From: a virus
Length of the DNA stretch: 64,000 nt
Strand: one strand, 5' to 3'
IMG/VR virus record: IMGVR_UViG_3300031857_000094
Location: 18,569 to 82,568 of that record
In this document: piece by piece, positions 35,790 through 43,705 of the stretch
How positions within the stretch are numbered: the stretch's first letter is position 1
Layout: every line of letters begins with the position of its first letter
Notes under the pieces: generated by a model
What the model was told of the DNA's origin: nothing
The model's database searches: none
The model's input: the letters and a program-made list of their open reading frames with translations, nothing else
Program-made: the position numbers and the translations under genes

Positions 35790-36613
35790 CGCCTTAAACT
35801 CCGTTTGGAGATATAATCCAATTCTATTAAATCATATAGTAGTTGCTCGAAATTGTCAAGACGAACCATGTTCGGACCATCGCTTGGAGCGGATTCTGGA
35901 TTCTGATGAACTTCAATGAACAGAGCAGCCACGCCAACAGCTACAGCAGCGCGGGCCATCGTAGGCACGAACTGACGTTGTCCGCCAGAGCTTGTGCCAT
36001 TACCACCAGGAAGCTGAACTGCGTGAGTGCAATCCATGATGACACGGTCAGTATATTGCTTCATCACTTCTAGCGAACGCATATCGACCACAAGATTATT
36101 GTAGCCAAACGTTGTTCCGCGTTCAGTGAACAGATACTTATCACAGCCAAACGTTCTTAGCTTCTCAGCTACGTTTGCCATTTCCCACGGAGATAGGAAC
36201 TGACCCTTCTTCACGTTGACTGGCTTACCACTCAGTGCAGCAGCTTGAATCAGGTCAGTCTGTCGGCAAAGGAACGCAGGAATCTGAATGATATCAGCTT
36301 GAACTGCTTCGCATTGCCAAGGTTCGTGAACGTCCGTGAGAACCTCGATTCCTCGAGCACGGACGGCCTCCATTCCGTAAAACGCCTCGTCGAAGCCGCC
36401 ACCTCTACTACTATTCGCGGAACTTCGATTTGCTTTATCGAAAGAGGTCTTATAAATGAAGTTGATTTCTGTATCGAATCTATTACCAACGCTGAAGCAG
36501 ATATCACGCAGTGCAGTAGCCATTTCCACTGCGTGATCCTTAGTTTCAAAAGCACAAGGTCCAGCGATAATGCTCAGGGGTTTATCATTCCCGCAGTTGT
36601 CATAGAAGCTCAT
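35786..36613 (-). CDS. kdsA: 3-deoxy-8-phosphooctulonate synthase (KdsA), 275 aa
   Basis: The motifs SIIAGPCAFE, YKTSFDKANR, DVHEPWQC, FLSPWEM, LFTERGTTFGYNN, MDCTHAVQLPGG and FIEVHQNPESAPSDGPN cover the full KdsA/DAHP synthase barrel. The enzyme makes Kdo-8-phosphate, the precursor of the inner-core sugar of LPS, from PEP and arabinose-5-phosphate. The Cys in AGPC is that of the metal-dependent class. At full length with all motifs it should be active. A phage copy implies remodelling of host LPS or capsule precursors during infection. I chose the ATG at 36613, just before the preceding gene ends, over an upstream GTG. Confidence 0.93.
   Translation of the reverse strand: MSFYDNCGNDKPLSIIAGPCAFETKDHAVEMATALRDICFSVGNRFDTEINFIYKTSFDKANRSSANSSRGGGFDEAFYGMEAVRARGIEVLTDVHEPWQCEAVQADIIQIPAFLCRQTDLIQAAALSGKPVNVKKGQFLSPWEMANVAEKLRTFGCDKYLFTERGTTFGYNNLVVDMRSLEVMKQYTDRVIMDCTHAVQLPGGNGTSSGGQRQFVPTMARAAVAVGVAALFIEVHQNPESAPSDGPNMVRLDNFEQLLYDLIELDYISKRSLRR
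35831..35859 (-). promoter_or_regulatory. Sigma-70-type promoter inside the kdsA 3' end
   Basis: TTGACA (35854-35859), 17 bases, TATGAT (35831-35836). It would drive the 60-aa gene, the cupin gene and gp33 independently of kdsA. Confidence 0.75.
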
Positions 36614-36615
36614 GA

Positions 36616-37200
36616 TTAGTCCCACAGAGAGCGATAGTACCTACCAAACAAACGAAGACCGTTTTGAATACGTTGATTGTGTGCATCTAGTGCATCTTTG
36701 TCCCAACCACTTACTTCGGCATAGAACAGATCATAGTCGTTATCGTTCTTGAGTTGTTCGAACGTCCATACGAGTTCGTCCATCACCCAGTTATAGCGAT
36801 CCTGTGCGTTCGTGTCGCTGTGACCAAAATCAGTTTCATCACCCTTACCGATGTGAGGAACGTCTTCAGCATCTGGATGAAAGAAACCGTGATTCGTGTC
36901 ACGAAGCTGAACCAGCATGGGATGAATGATAAAAGCGAGCGTGTGATCCATGGACCAAGTATCGTAAGGATCAATGCGAACCTTTACATCGCGCTCACGA
37001 TCGCCGATCATTTTGTTGACTGTTGCGTTTAGAACATCTTGAATGATATCGCAGATACGCTCGATGAACTTATCAGTCTTGGTGTATTCACTATCTTGAA
37101 CAGACCAATATGACTTGTCGTGTTTCCACTCCATATACTTGTCGAATAAAGTGTATGCGCTGATATGAGTTGTGCGATAAGGACCAATGTAAACTTTCAT
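36616..37200 (-). CDS. Conserved phage protein, 194 aa (MKVYIGPY family)
   Basis: The start MKVYIGPYRTTHISAY and the internal VKVRIDPYDTWSMDHTLAFIIHPMLVQLRDTNHGF are hallmarks of a protein found across many unrelated tailed phages, whose function has not been established to my knowledge. Acidic residues and two His/Asp-rich stretches (HPDAEDVPH, DTNAQDRYNW) are visible. The ATG at 37200 has GGAGATTG upstream, so the longer frame is not used. Confidence 0.75.
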   Translation of the reverse strand: MKVYIGPYRTTHISAYTLFDKYMEWKHDKSYWSVQDSEYTKTDKFIERICDIIQDVLNATVNKMIGDRERDVKVRIDPYDTWSMDHTLAFIIHPMLVQLRDTNHGFFHPDAEDVPHIGKGDETDFGHSDTNAQDRYNWVMDELVWTFEQLKNDNDYDLFYAEVSGWDKDALDAHNQRIQNGLRLFGRYYRSLWD

Positions 37201-37215
37201 AACAATCTCCAAAAA

Positions 37216-37291
37216 TGGTTCGGGGTGATGGGATCGAACCACCAACCTACGGATTCAAAGTCCGCTGTTCTACCAATTGAACTAACCCCGA
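37216..37291 (-). tRNA. tRNA-Gln (anticodon TTG)
   Basis: A cloverleaf is readable on the minus strand: acceptor TCGGGGT/ACCCCGA, anticodon stem GCGGA/TCCGT with loop CTTTGAA, T-arm with TTCGATC and an encoded CCA. The anticodon is TTG. It reads both Gln codons and stands alone between two protein genes. Confidence 0.93.
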
Positions 37292-37295
37292 ATGA

Positions 37296-37520
37296 TTACT
37301 TACCTGCGTGTTCGGTGAGAAGTTGAGTTACGTTCTTGACTGTTGGGTCGCGAATGTCGTCGATGAACTTCATAAGCTCGTCGGCTTTCTTGATAACTTC
37401 AGCTGTGGTTGGAAATGGTTTCTGCTCACCGCCGCGTTCAGCAGCGATAAGATATTCCGCATCGCACATCGACTGTGCCATTTGAAGAACGGAAAGACGG
37501 ATATGCTTTTCTTCGGACAT
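37296..37520 (-). CDS. Small helical protein of unknown function, 74 aa
   Basis: A mostly helical polar protein (MSEEKHIRLSVLQMAQSMCDAEYLIAAE ... VIKKADELMKFIDDIRD). GAGG lies 9 bases before the ATG at 37520. It sits between the tmRNA and tRNA-Gln and would be transcribed from the tmRNA promoter. No family recognised. Confidence 0.65.
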   Translation of the reverse strand: MSEEKHIRLSVLQMAQSMCDAEYLIAAERGGEQKPFPTTAEVIKKADELMKFIDDIRDPTVKNVTQLLTEHAGK

Positions 37521-37544
37521 AGTGAATACCTCAATGTAGGAAAG

Positions 37545-37819
37545 TGGGGGGATTCTGTTTCCAAGCTCCCCCCGAGCTCATTCTTAGGCAGCTAGTGCGT
37601 AAGAGATAGGTGCATTATCGTTTGCATCTAAAACGCGCTTTTGGTCTCTTCGCATCTTTACTACGCACGTCGATCCTAGTTCACCCCCATCAAAAACAGT
37701 AGCATCCAATCCTTACAGCGATGGTTCACATTGGGCTTCCTACTGCTTATGGTGGAGGCGGCGGGTACTGCCCCCGCGTCCGAAACGTTTATTCCATACG
37801 CCTCAACGACCTTAGCATA
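37545..37819 (-). ncRNA. ssrA: Two-piece (circularly permuted) tmRNA, tag ANDNAPISYALAA
   Basis: Reading leftward, the acceptor piece comes first and ends at 37750 with TTTCGGACGCGGGGGC... and CCTCCACCA. About 60 bases later the coding piece starts at 37688 with GGGGGTG. This pairs with CGCCTCC of the acceptor piece into a 7-bp acceptor stem including a G3-U70 wobble, the alanine identity element. The resume codon GCA at 37625 begins the tag ANDNAPISYALAA, ending TAA at 37584. The piece ends in a GGGGGG...CCCCCC hairpin with AGCTTGGAAACAGAAT in the loop, as in alphaproteobacterial tmRNAs. The T-loop reads GGCAGTA rather than TTCRANY. Ends are approximate. It tags stalled nascent proteins for degradation and rescues ribosomes. 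Confidence 0.9.
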
Positions 37820-37825
37820 GTATTT

Positions 37826-37854
37826 ATTCTAGCTTGCTTTACTCTGATTGTCAA
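37826..37854 (-). promoter_or_regulatory. Sigma-70-type promoter of the tmRNA
   Basis: TTGACA (37849-37854), 17 bases, TAGAAT (37826-37831). An AATAAATA box (late-like) overlaps the -10 region. Transcription should start near 37819, just before the acceptor piece. Confidence 0.8.
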
Positions 37855-37863
37855 GAACTCATT

Positions 37864-39198
37864 TCACAAAAAATTTTCTAGGAGTTCTACGACATCTGGA
37901 AAGGTTTCTTTCCAGTCTGTACCACGAAGTTTATCTAGGGCGTCGCTTCGCGCGATGAAACTTTTTATATTTTGGGCGCAAACTTCTTCAGAGTCAGAAT
38001 TGTATGTGTTCTTAACATAGCCCAAAGTCATGGCTTTGTGTTGCAGTTTTAGATCAGATTCTTCATATGCTTTGATTATCTTGTCTTTGGCTTTGCGTGG
38101 ATACCATCTCAAATCGTAGCACTTTGGCGAGCGCAGTAATCTAAACGAAAACTTATCGAATCCAAAATTTTGGAAATGAGGAACTACTCTCATAGGAGCA
38201 TACACGTCAAATATGCCTACACAAGAAGTGATGGTACAGAACATATTAGAATGTTTCTTCAATCGAAGAATGTTTTCGTTCAGTTTTCTCCAGCTTGATG
38301 GATATCTGATTAGTTCGTATCTTTTTTCAGTATCATCCACGCTTATACCAAATCGAACTTCTTTGAAGCGATCGAGTTTCTGTAAAATCTTGTCATTGAT
38401 AACAGTTAGATTCGTGTCGTAAACCAATCGTATCTTTTCAGCCTGACCGCATGAAATTAAACGATCTAGCATTTCTTCGTGTGCTGGTTGAAGAAATGGT
38501 TCTCCGCCAGTAATGTATACATGCAACAATCTATTTTTAATTGTTTCGAACTGTTCCCACCAGATCGGAGAATCGTGCCATCGAACAAAATCGCTTTTGA
38601 GTTTGTTTCCTTCAGCGTGGATATGATATTCTTTAGGTCCAACCCAAAACGTATTCTTACCAGTCAAAGCAACATGATCAGAATACCACAGAGTAGAATA
38701 TTGCGGCTCGCATTGAATACATTTAGAATTGCACAGATTGGAAAAGCGAATATCGAGAGCTATCGGTAGATTGCTGATGGATCCATCAGAGTTCATGATT
38801 CTGCTTGCGTCTTCGAGGTTTACTCCGTTTTCTTGATCTTTCATGTGAGTAAACGTTCGACCTATGCGATAAGACAAACCGCCAATAGTTTCTGGTTCGA
38901 AGTATTCTTCCTGTTGCAGTTTTCTGTTGGCATCTTCTTTATCCCAACAGACACGACACACTGGATGTCTTTTGTCTTGGGATTGGAAAAGCCTCAGTTC
39001 TTTATGAAGATCGCTGTTAAGAGCTTGTTCAAATGTATGGGTGAGAATGTTCATCACTTCACCCGTAGATTCATCTTTACCTATTCCATGATCTTTAGTG
39101 TTATCATTTCCAGAAAAACAGCAGATCTTGAAATTACCCGAGGGATTGATTTGAATTGAAGCCCACGGAAGAGCGCAAAAAGTATTCTTAGAAAACAT
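37864..39198 (-). CDS. Radical SAM enzyme with extra N-terminal cysteines, 444 aa
   Basis: FSNLCNSKCIQC holds the radical SAM CxxxCxxC (C156, C160, C163). A second cysteine set near the N-terminus (CALPW at C8, ICC at C26-27, CRVC at C81-84) resembles SPASM/twitch auxiliary cluster sites, but placed before the barrel. ITGGEPFLQ is the GGEP motif that contacts SAM. The substrate is unknown; peptide or sugar modification is possible. Start set at 39198 (AAGGAAG upstream), overlapping the nuclease gene by 11 bases. The gene is clearly more A/T-rich than its neighbours. Confidence 0.85.
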   Translation of the reverse strand: MFSKNTFCALPWASIQINPSGNFKICCFSGNDNTKDHGIGKDESTGEVMNILTHTFEQALNSDLHKELRLFQSQDKRHPVCRVCWDKEDANRKLQQEEYFEPETIGGLSYRIGRTFTHMKDQENGVNLEDASRIMNSDGSISNLPIALDIRFSNLCNSKCIQCEPQYSTLWYSDHVALTGKNTFWVGPKEYHIHAEGNKLKSDFVRWHDSPIWWEQFETIKNRLLHVYITGGEPFLQPAHEEMLDRLISCGQAEKIRLVYDTNLTVINDKILQKLDRFKEVRFGISVDDTEKRYELIRYPSSWRKLNENILRLKKHSNMFCTITSCVGIFDVYAPMRVVPHFQNFGFDKFSFRLLRSPKCYDLRWYPRKAKDKIIKAYEESDLKLQHKAMTLGYVKNTYNSDSEEVCAQNIKSFIARSDALDKLRGTDWKETFPDVVELLENFL

Positions 39199-39883
39199 TG
39201 CTCTTGCTTCCTTGTTCTTTCCTCCACTCATACTGATCGCGAACGCGAATCAGTTGACGAACATAGTCGTTGCGCTTGCCTTCGAAGCAGTCGAACTCGC
39301 CTTCATCTGATACGATGAGAATGGCAAAGTCATGACATTCAATGCCAGTGTGTTCTTCGAACATGATAGAGTATGCAGTAGCCTGAAGGAAGTAATCTGT
39401 GATCATATCTGCAGTCTTTCTCTTACGAGAAGTCTTGAAGTCGATCACCGTTACTTTGCCATCCCACTCGCAGATTAAGTCCGCGGTCCCTGCGATTCTG
39501 AGGATGTCCGAGAACATCGGCGTTTCAGACGCATAAACAAGCTGTAAGTTTTTGTCAATACATTTCTGAACAATACGAAAACGTGCGAGTGTCGAGGGCA
39601 TGATTTTCTTGGCATCTATCTCATCTCCCAGAATGTATGATTCCATAAGATTGTGAAGTTCAGTTCCACGATTTGCAGCTTGTCTGCTAATCTTGTTAGC
39701 TTCTTCTTCACCGACACGAGCGCGCCACTCAGCGAGAGATTTTTTCTTTTCAGGCTGATCGCCGAGTAGAGTTGTGATTGATGGGTAGACGTTACCATCT
39801 GGAGTTTGATAACGTCTACCGTTTGGAGTGTTTATCTGACGGGCTCTTGGCAAGTCAATATATGGATCATGATTAAATTTCAT
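39188..39883 (-). CDS. PD-(D/E)XK exonuclease, MGME1/RecB-like, 231 aa
   Basis: NRGTELHNLMESYILG, SDILRIAGTADLICEWDGKVTVIDFKTS and YFLQATAYSIMFEEHTG give the RecB-type nuclease order: H...E, G(T)xD, then D-F-K-T and the QxxxY motif. Proteins of this type in T4-like phages of other hosts are small single-strand exonucleases for recombination or DNA processing. It stands next to PhoH, a common neighbour. Confidence 0.85.
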   Translation of the reverse strand: MKFNHDPYIDLPRARQINTPNGRRYQTPDGNVYPSITTLLGDQPEKKKSLAEWRARVGEEEANKISRQAANRGTELHNLMESYILGDEIDAKKIMPSTLARFRIVQKCIDKNLQLVYASETPMFSDILRIAGTADLICEWDGKVTVIDFKTSRKRKTADMITDYFLQATAYSIMFEEHTGIECHDFAILIVSDEGEFDCFEGKRNDYVRQLIRVRDQYEWRKEQGSKSNVF

Positions 39884-39894
39884 ACTATTATATA

Positions 39895-40665
39895 TTACGC
39901 AATAACGCCGCGCTCCTCAAGATTACATCTAGTCAGGATATACTCTTTGACGAAGCCCGAACGAACAACGTCTTCCTTGTGAAACTTGACGATTTCGAAA
40001 GAACGCATCTCACCTGCAATCTTTAGCAGATTGTTCATACCAGACCCTTCACGAGTATAGTCCTTCTGTGTAAAGTCACCACAGAAGATAACACGACATC
40101 CTTCACCAACGCGAGTCATGACCGTATGGATTTCGTGGTCGCTCAGGTTTTGACACTCGTCGATGATAATGATGTTGTCGCGGAAAGTCATACCACGAAG
40201 GAATGACGTGATATCAAACTGAATGTATCCGTTCTGCTTCATCCACTCATATGGCTTATCGCAAATCTCGGAAACGATTCCTTGATACGGAGCTTCATAG
40301 ACTGCTGCTTTATCCTTCGCGTTGCCAGGAAGGAATCCGATGTCGCGAGTAGGAACAACGCTGCGTAGAATCACGATTGGCTTAGGGGCATCTCCACTAA
40401 GCATAGCGTTCATGGAAAGCCACAGAGCGAGGAACGTCTTACCAGTTCCAGCGCAACCATGAAGGATTAGATTTTTGTCTGAATTGAATGCGTCAACAAC
40501 TATACGTTGAGCTGCTGTTCTAGGGGATACACGACACAAGCTAGGAATCACTGGTTGTCGATAACCAGTTCCCTTTGCTCTCTTCTTTTGTTTTCGTTCT
40601 TTTCTCGTCAAATACTTCGATGCTTCGGCTTCAAGAAAGGCTTCGTCTATGATTGCAGTCTGCAT
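39895..40665 (-). CDS. phoH: PhoH-like ATPase, 256 aa
   Basis: Walker A GCAGTGKT (residues 70-77) and Walker B IIIIDECQN (166-172) with PIVILRSVVPTRDIGFLPG between them define PhoH, an RNA/DNA-helicase-like P-loop ATPase. A basic N-terminal segment (TRKERKQKKRAKG) precedes it. PhoH is widespread in T4-like phages, function still unsettled. GGAG lies 5 bases before the ATG. Confidence 0.9.
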   Translation of the reverse strand: MQTAIIDEAFLEAEASKYLTRKERKQKKRAKGTGYRQPVIPSLCRVSPRTAAQRIVVDAFNSDKNLILHGCAGTGKTFLALWLSMNAMLSGDAPKPIVILRSVVPTRDIGFLPGNAKDKAAVYEAPYQGIVSEICDKPYEWMKQNGYIQFDITSFLRGMTFRDNIIIIDECQNLSDHEIHTVMTRVGEGCRVIFCGDFTQKDYTREGSGMNNLLKIAGEMRSFEIVKFHKEDVVRSGFVKEYILTRCNLEERGVIA

Positions 40666-40734
40666 GGCTGCTCCGCTGTTATTGTTTATGGGATCATAAC
40701 GAACGAGAACGAGTTCTGTGTCGTGCGGGTCTCC

Positions 40735-40968
40735 TTAAAATGTGTTGACGGTTGAGCGTGGATGGCGCTTCTTGATTGTCTTAAGAATGTCGCGGAATCC
40801 CGAGTCGGGCTTATTACGACCCGACGAAACGCCGCTTACAATAAGGGGAGCGCCAATTTCTTGACGAATGTGGGGATTCTCCTCAAGATAGGTTTCCATC
40901 TGGGAGATAGTCATGAAATCATCAAAGACTTCGTTGGTCTTCGTATTGACGAAAGTATATCTTGGCAT
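40735..40968 (-). CDS. Small conserved phage protein, 77 aa
   Basis: The start MPRYTFVNTKTNEVFDDFMTI and end FRDILKTIKKRHPRSTVNTF match a small protein common in T4-like phages that resembles FmdB-type regulators without the cysteines. Function unknown. In the 69 bases between it and PhoH there is an AAGGAG site but no usable start codon. Confidence 0.7.
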   Translation of the reverse strand: MPRYTFVNTKTNEVFDDFMTISQMETYLEENPHIRQEIGAPLIVSGVSSGRNKPDSGFRDILKTIKKRHPRSTVNTF

Positions 40969-40973
40969 ACGAC

Positions 40974-41657
40974 TTATTTAGTATCCTGCTGAAGTACGTC
41001 TGTGAGAGACGGGAAAATCTTTATGATTTCGTCCCATGCTAGGGATGCGATTTCACGGTGTTCTTTCTGTGTTTCGACGCCCATACGCAACTCGCAGTAG
41101 TGAATCCAGCTACGCAGCGTTCCGTTCATATACATACGGGACTGCGTAAGACCCTCAGGAAGCACAGCGCGAGCCTGTTCCTTAGCGACACCATTCTCAA
41201 TAGCCCATTTATATGCATCTTCTGCCGAGGCTTTTACACACTTCTGAACATTTTCCCATTGCATTTGTAGATCATCATCATCAGTCTCAATACTATTCTG
41301 ACGATTCTTCATATCCTGCAAACGAGCTTCGCGTGTAACAAAGCCAAGATCCTTGGTCGGATCAGCATAACGCTGTGAGAACTCTTGGAAAGAAAACGAA
41401 CGATGACGCAGAATTTGACGAGCGATATCACGGGTCGTGTCGATTTCCATGCAGATAGAAACCATTTCGAATGGCGACCAATGCTTGTGCTTGGCAAGAT
41501 ACTTCAACAGCTTGGGAGCTGTCTGGGTATTCATCTGATTGCTGGGATTACTTACACGAGCAACATAAGCAATGAACTCATCAACACCAACGATATATCC
41601 TGTAATAGGATCGCTGATTGTCGGTTTACTTACAGCTACAATTTTCACGCTTTGCAT
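40974..41657 (-). CDS. thyX: Flavin-dependent thymidylate synthase ThyX, 227 aa
   Basis: The ThyX signature RHRSFSFQEFSQRY spans residues 84-97, and ARVSNPSN and WSPFEMVSICMEI lie where expected. ThyX makes dTMP from dUMP with FAD, NADPH and methylene-folate. It supplies thymidine for a phage more A/T-rich than a typical alphaproteobacterial host. The ATG overlaps the upstream gene by 32 bases. Confidence 0.95.
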   Translation of the reverse strand: MQSVKIVAVSKPTISDPITGYIVGVDEFIAYVARVSNPSNQMNTQTAPKLLKYLAKHKHWSPFEMVSICMEIDTTRDIARQILRHRSFSFQEFSQRYADPTKDLGFVTREARLQDMKNRQNSIETDDDDLQMQWENVQKCVKASAEDAYKWAIENGVAKEQARAVLPEGLTQSRMYMNGTLRSWIHYCELRMGVETQKEHREIASLAWDEIIKIFPSLTDVLQQDTK

Positions 41658-41859
41658 TTAATACCTCATTCAATTTGCTTACGACTTCACTCAAACTTTC
41701 TTCGACGAACCATTCGTTTCCGTTTGTAGCATAGATCGTTGTTGTCAGACTGGCGCCTTGGGTACGCCGTGATTCATAAACGGACAAAACGTTCCTAGCA
41801 TTAATATACACTGGCATATCAAGGAAGTTAGCATTTAGATTAGTCAGCTTGATGAACAT
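41626..41859 (-). CDS. Small FlbD-like beta protein, 77 aa
   Basis: MFIKLTNLN...PVYINARNVLSVYE...TIYATNGNEWFVEESLSEVVSKLNEVL follows the layout of FlbD-like small beta proteins (strand, loop, strand, helix). It overlaps the gene upstream by 20 bases and thyX by 32. Function unknown. Confidence 0.6.
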   Translation of the reverse strand: MFIKLTNLNANFLDMPVYINARNVLSVYESRRTQGASLTTTIYATNGNEWFVEESLSEVVSKLNEVLNAKRENCSCK

Positions 41860-42385
41860 CGAACCACTCGGGTGTTGGGCGATTCGACCATTTCGCGAAT
41901 CGTTTCTTGTGCTCTATGTAGTATGTGCGATAGCCGTCTACTGGATTTTCGCGCTTGCAATCATCGGGCATCGCTTGTGGAAACTGTGTTAGCGGACCGA
42001 CAGGAATATTCCTAGGTGGTTTCGACAGTTCATCAAACAGCTGACTGCACTTGTGCTGTTTGCCGTAGCGATACTCATATTCCTTGAGCAGAGCGCCAAG
42101 CAAGCAAACTGACCAGTTGTAGTTGTTGTTTGTCTGCATCGACCACTGAGTGCATGGATGATTGATATGCGTGACTTGATAGATCTTATCGTCGCGCTCA
42201 TCGTCGAGCTTCCAGCGTTTAGCCTTGCGACCAGACTTCGACTGACCTTCATACTCAGTGCCGTCGAGAATACGATGCGCAGAAGAAAGCATCTGACATT
42301 CTTCGAGGATCATCTTGACGACGTGCTTGTCGCAGTGCTGTTGTGCAGCTACGATAGGATCTTTATCGAGAATGAATCTATTCAT
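41840..42385 (-). CDS. Conserved viral protein (CDKHVVKM type), 181 aa
   Basis: MNRFILDKDPIVAAQQHCDKHVVKMILEECQMLSSAHRIL, read in pieces, followed by HINHPCTQWSMQTNNNYNW and YRTYYIEHKKRFAKW, is a family recurrent in phages and large viruses. Conserved His, Cys, Lys and Asp suggest an enzyme, but I know no proven activity. The ATG at 42385 shares ATGA with the stop of the 55-aa gene, which fixes this start over the ATG at 42406. Confidence 0.72.
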   Translation of the reverse strand: MNRFILDKDPIVAAQQHCDKHVVKMILEECQMLSSAHRILDGTEYEGQSKSGRKAKRWKLDDERDDKIYQVTHINHPCTQWSMQTNNNYNWSVCLLGALLKEYEYRYGKQHKCSQLFDELSKPPRNIPVGPLTQFPQAMPDDCKRENPVDGYRTYYIEHKKRFAKWSNRPTPEWFDVHQAD

Positions 42386-42549
42386 TTCGCGTCTTCCCAT
42401 TTCCATTCAAAAACATAATACATCATCTTACGAGTCAACCAACGTGGACGCTTGAATGCAGTGAACTTGATTGTTGTAACTGCACTAACACTTCCTGGCA
42501 TAATCCAATAACCAACAGGCTTTGGTGAAGGTTCGATCTTATATTCCAT
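42382..42549 (-). CDS. Small basic protein, 55 aa
   Basis: ATG at 42549, one base after the phosphoesterase stop, opens MEYKIEPSPKPVGYWIMPGS...RWLTRKMMYYVFEWKWEDAK and ends on an ATGA overlap with the next gene. It is Trp/Tyr-rich and basic. Tight coupling on both sides supports it. Function unknown. Confidence 0.65.
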   Translation of the reverse strand: MEYKIEPSPKPVGYWIMPGSVSAVTTIKFTAFKRPRWLTRKMMYYVFEWKWEDAK

Positions 42550-42550
42550 A

Positions 42551-43216
42551 TTAGATTTCTACGATCAACGGCTTATAGATTCCGTGATCATCGTGTTCGC
42601 CTTTGTATCCACGCGGATGACAGATCACTCGTGTTTCACCGATCATGTAGTCGAAGCGATCATGCGTGTGTCCGTGAATCCACAGCTTTGGCGGCTTACG
42701 CATAGAAAGGATTTCTTCTTCCATATCGTTGGAGAACGATGTGTTGTATGGGCTTGTCAGATATCGCGGATGAATAGACTTGCGCGTGGGTGTGTGATGT
42801 GACACGATGATATCCGCTTCGCTAGTCATCAGGAACTTCTTGTGATATGCGTGTGTCGCAATCATGTCCTCTTGATTAAGATCCTTGATATAGCGATAGT
42901 CGATAAGCCCGTTCACATAGTAGACCCAGTCCATGGTTTTAGACAGATCAGTCCACAACGTAGCACCAGCAATCTTAACATCATCAACAGTTCGCGTCAG
43001 CAAGTGCATGTATGCGTCGCTGAACGTCGATCCATAGTAATCATGATTACCAAGGATAGCGAACATATGATCTGCGTGACGCTGCACGAACTCATCACGG
43101 AAATCGTGCTGCTCGCTGATATCACCAGCACAGATATAGAACACATCGTCCTCAGGCTCGAAATCCCAAGGGCGCTCACGATACATATGCAAGTCTGAGA
43201 TGATACCAATCTTCAC
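42551..43216 (-). CDS. Calcineurin-like metallophosphoesterase, 221 aa
   Basis: The full metal-site series is present: SDLH (D8, H10), AGDIS, GNHDYY, SHHTP and HGHTHD. These enzymes cleave phosphomono- or diesters; the target here is unknown. It overlaps the membrane protein gene upstream by 4 bases and has its own internal promoter just ahead. Confidence 0.92.
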   Translation of the reverse strand: MKIGIISDLHMYRERPWDFEPEDDVFYICAGDISEQHDFRDEFVQRHADHMFAILGNHDYYGSTFSDAYMHLLTRTVDDVKIAGATLWTDLSKTMDWVYYVNGLIDYRYIKDLNQEDMIATHAYHKKFLMTSEADIIVSHHTPTRKSIHPRYLTSPYNTSFSNDMEEEILSMRKPPKLWIHGHTHDRFDYMIGETRVICHPRGYKGEHDDHGIYKPLIVEI

Positions 43217-43452
43217 AGCCCTACTCCATAATGTTGCATCAGACCCATTAGATATATTATAGTCACAACGATCTGAATTGTCAAGAGCGAATACTTACGC
43301 CAGATCCAGCCAATAACGAACCAGCCAAAGTTACCAGCGAGCGATAGCCATACGTTTAATGGATAGATGTTCCACGCAGTCAATGCTACGCCAATGATAA
43401 GAATCGCTGTCGATATCCATTCGATCCAAAATTCTGTTCGCTTGCTTACCAA
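43213..43452 (-). CDS. Small inner-membrane protein, two to three TM segments, 79 aa
   Basis: Hydrophobic segments WISTAILIIGVALTAWNIY, VWLSLAGNFGWFVIGWIW and TIQIVVTIIYLMGLM predict three short membrane helices. It resembles small membrane proteins of T4-like phages. I favour a TTG start at 43452 (GGGGG upstream; overlaps the 51-aa gene by 7 bases) over an in-frame GTG at 43500, which would overlap that gene by 55 bases. The start is uncertain. Confidence 0.65.
   Translation of the reverse strand: MVSKRTEFWIEWISTAILIIGVALTAWNIYPLNVWLSLAGNFGWFVIGWIWRKYSLLTIQIVVTIIYLMGLMQHYGVGL
43256..43284 (-). promoter_or_regulatory. Consensus sigma-70 promoter for the phosphoesterase gene
   Basis: TTGACA (43279-43284), 17 bases, TATAAT (43256-43261). 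It lies inside the 3' end of the upstream membrane-protein gene. Confidence 0.85.
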
Positions 43453-43601
43453 TGTCGAATAACCCCCGCCACAATAAATATGTTCGTGATGATATAACAC
43501 AACACAATAAGAGTGCGGATAAGTGCTACCTTATCCGCCTCCTTATCGTTTTTGCCAGCTTTCTCACCTAGAGCTTTAGCCCATAGACGCCAGAAGTTCA
43601 T
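43446..43601 (-). CDS. Small membrane protein, 51 aa
   Basis: ATG at 43601 gives MNFWRLWAKALGEKAGKNDKEADKVALIRTLIVLCYIITNIFIVAGVIRHW (in pieces): a helical charged N-terminus and one membrane helix. I recognise this as a small protein recurrent in T4-like phages; function unknown. It overlaps the 35-aa gene by 4 bases. Confidence 0.72.
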   Translation of the reverse strand: MNFWRLWAKALGEKAGKNDKEADKVALIRTLIVLCYIITNIFIVAGVIRHW

Positions 43602-43705
43602 GACAGCATGTAAGCCCAATATGCGATGATATCATCTTTGTTTGCTGGATCCCAACCGTTCACGAACATATCGTATTCGACAAGAAGTTCAAGTTCACTC
43701 TGCAT
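43598..43705 (-). CDS. Micro-protein, 35 aa
   Basis: ATG at 43705 is preceded by AGGAGCGTAAAA. The product is acidic and aromatic (MQSELELLVEYDMFVNGWD ... YWAYMLS). The strong ribosome site and overlaps of 11 and 4 bases with its neighbours support it. Function unknown. Confidence 0.6.
   Translation of the reverse strand: MQSELELLVEYDMFVNGWDPANKDDIIAYWAYMLS

Noticed and set aside
40690-40734. AAGGAG site between the PhoH gene and the 77-aa gene
   Set aside because: No ATG, GTG or TTG at a usable distance and only a four-codon frame follows, so no gene is called.
43453-43500. GTG start at 43500 for the small membrane protein
   Set aside because: It would overlap the 51-aa gene by 55 bases and has no ribosome site, whereas TTG at 43452 has GGGGG upstream. 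The start remains uncertain.
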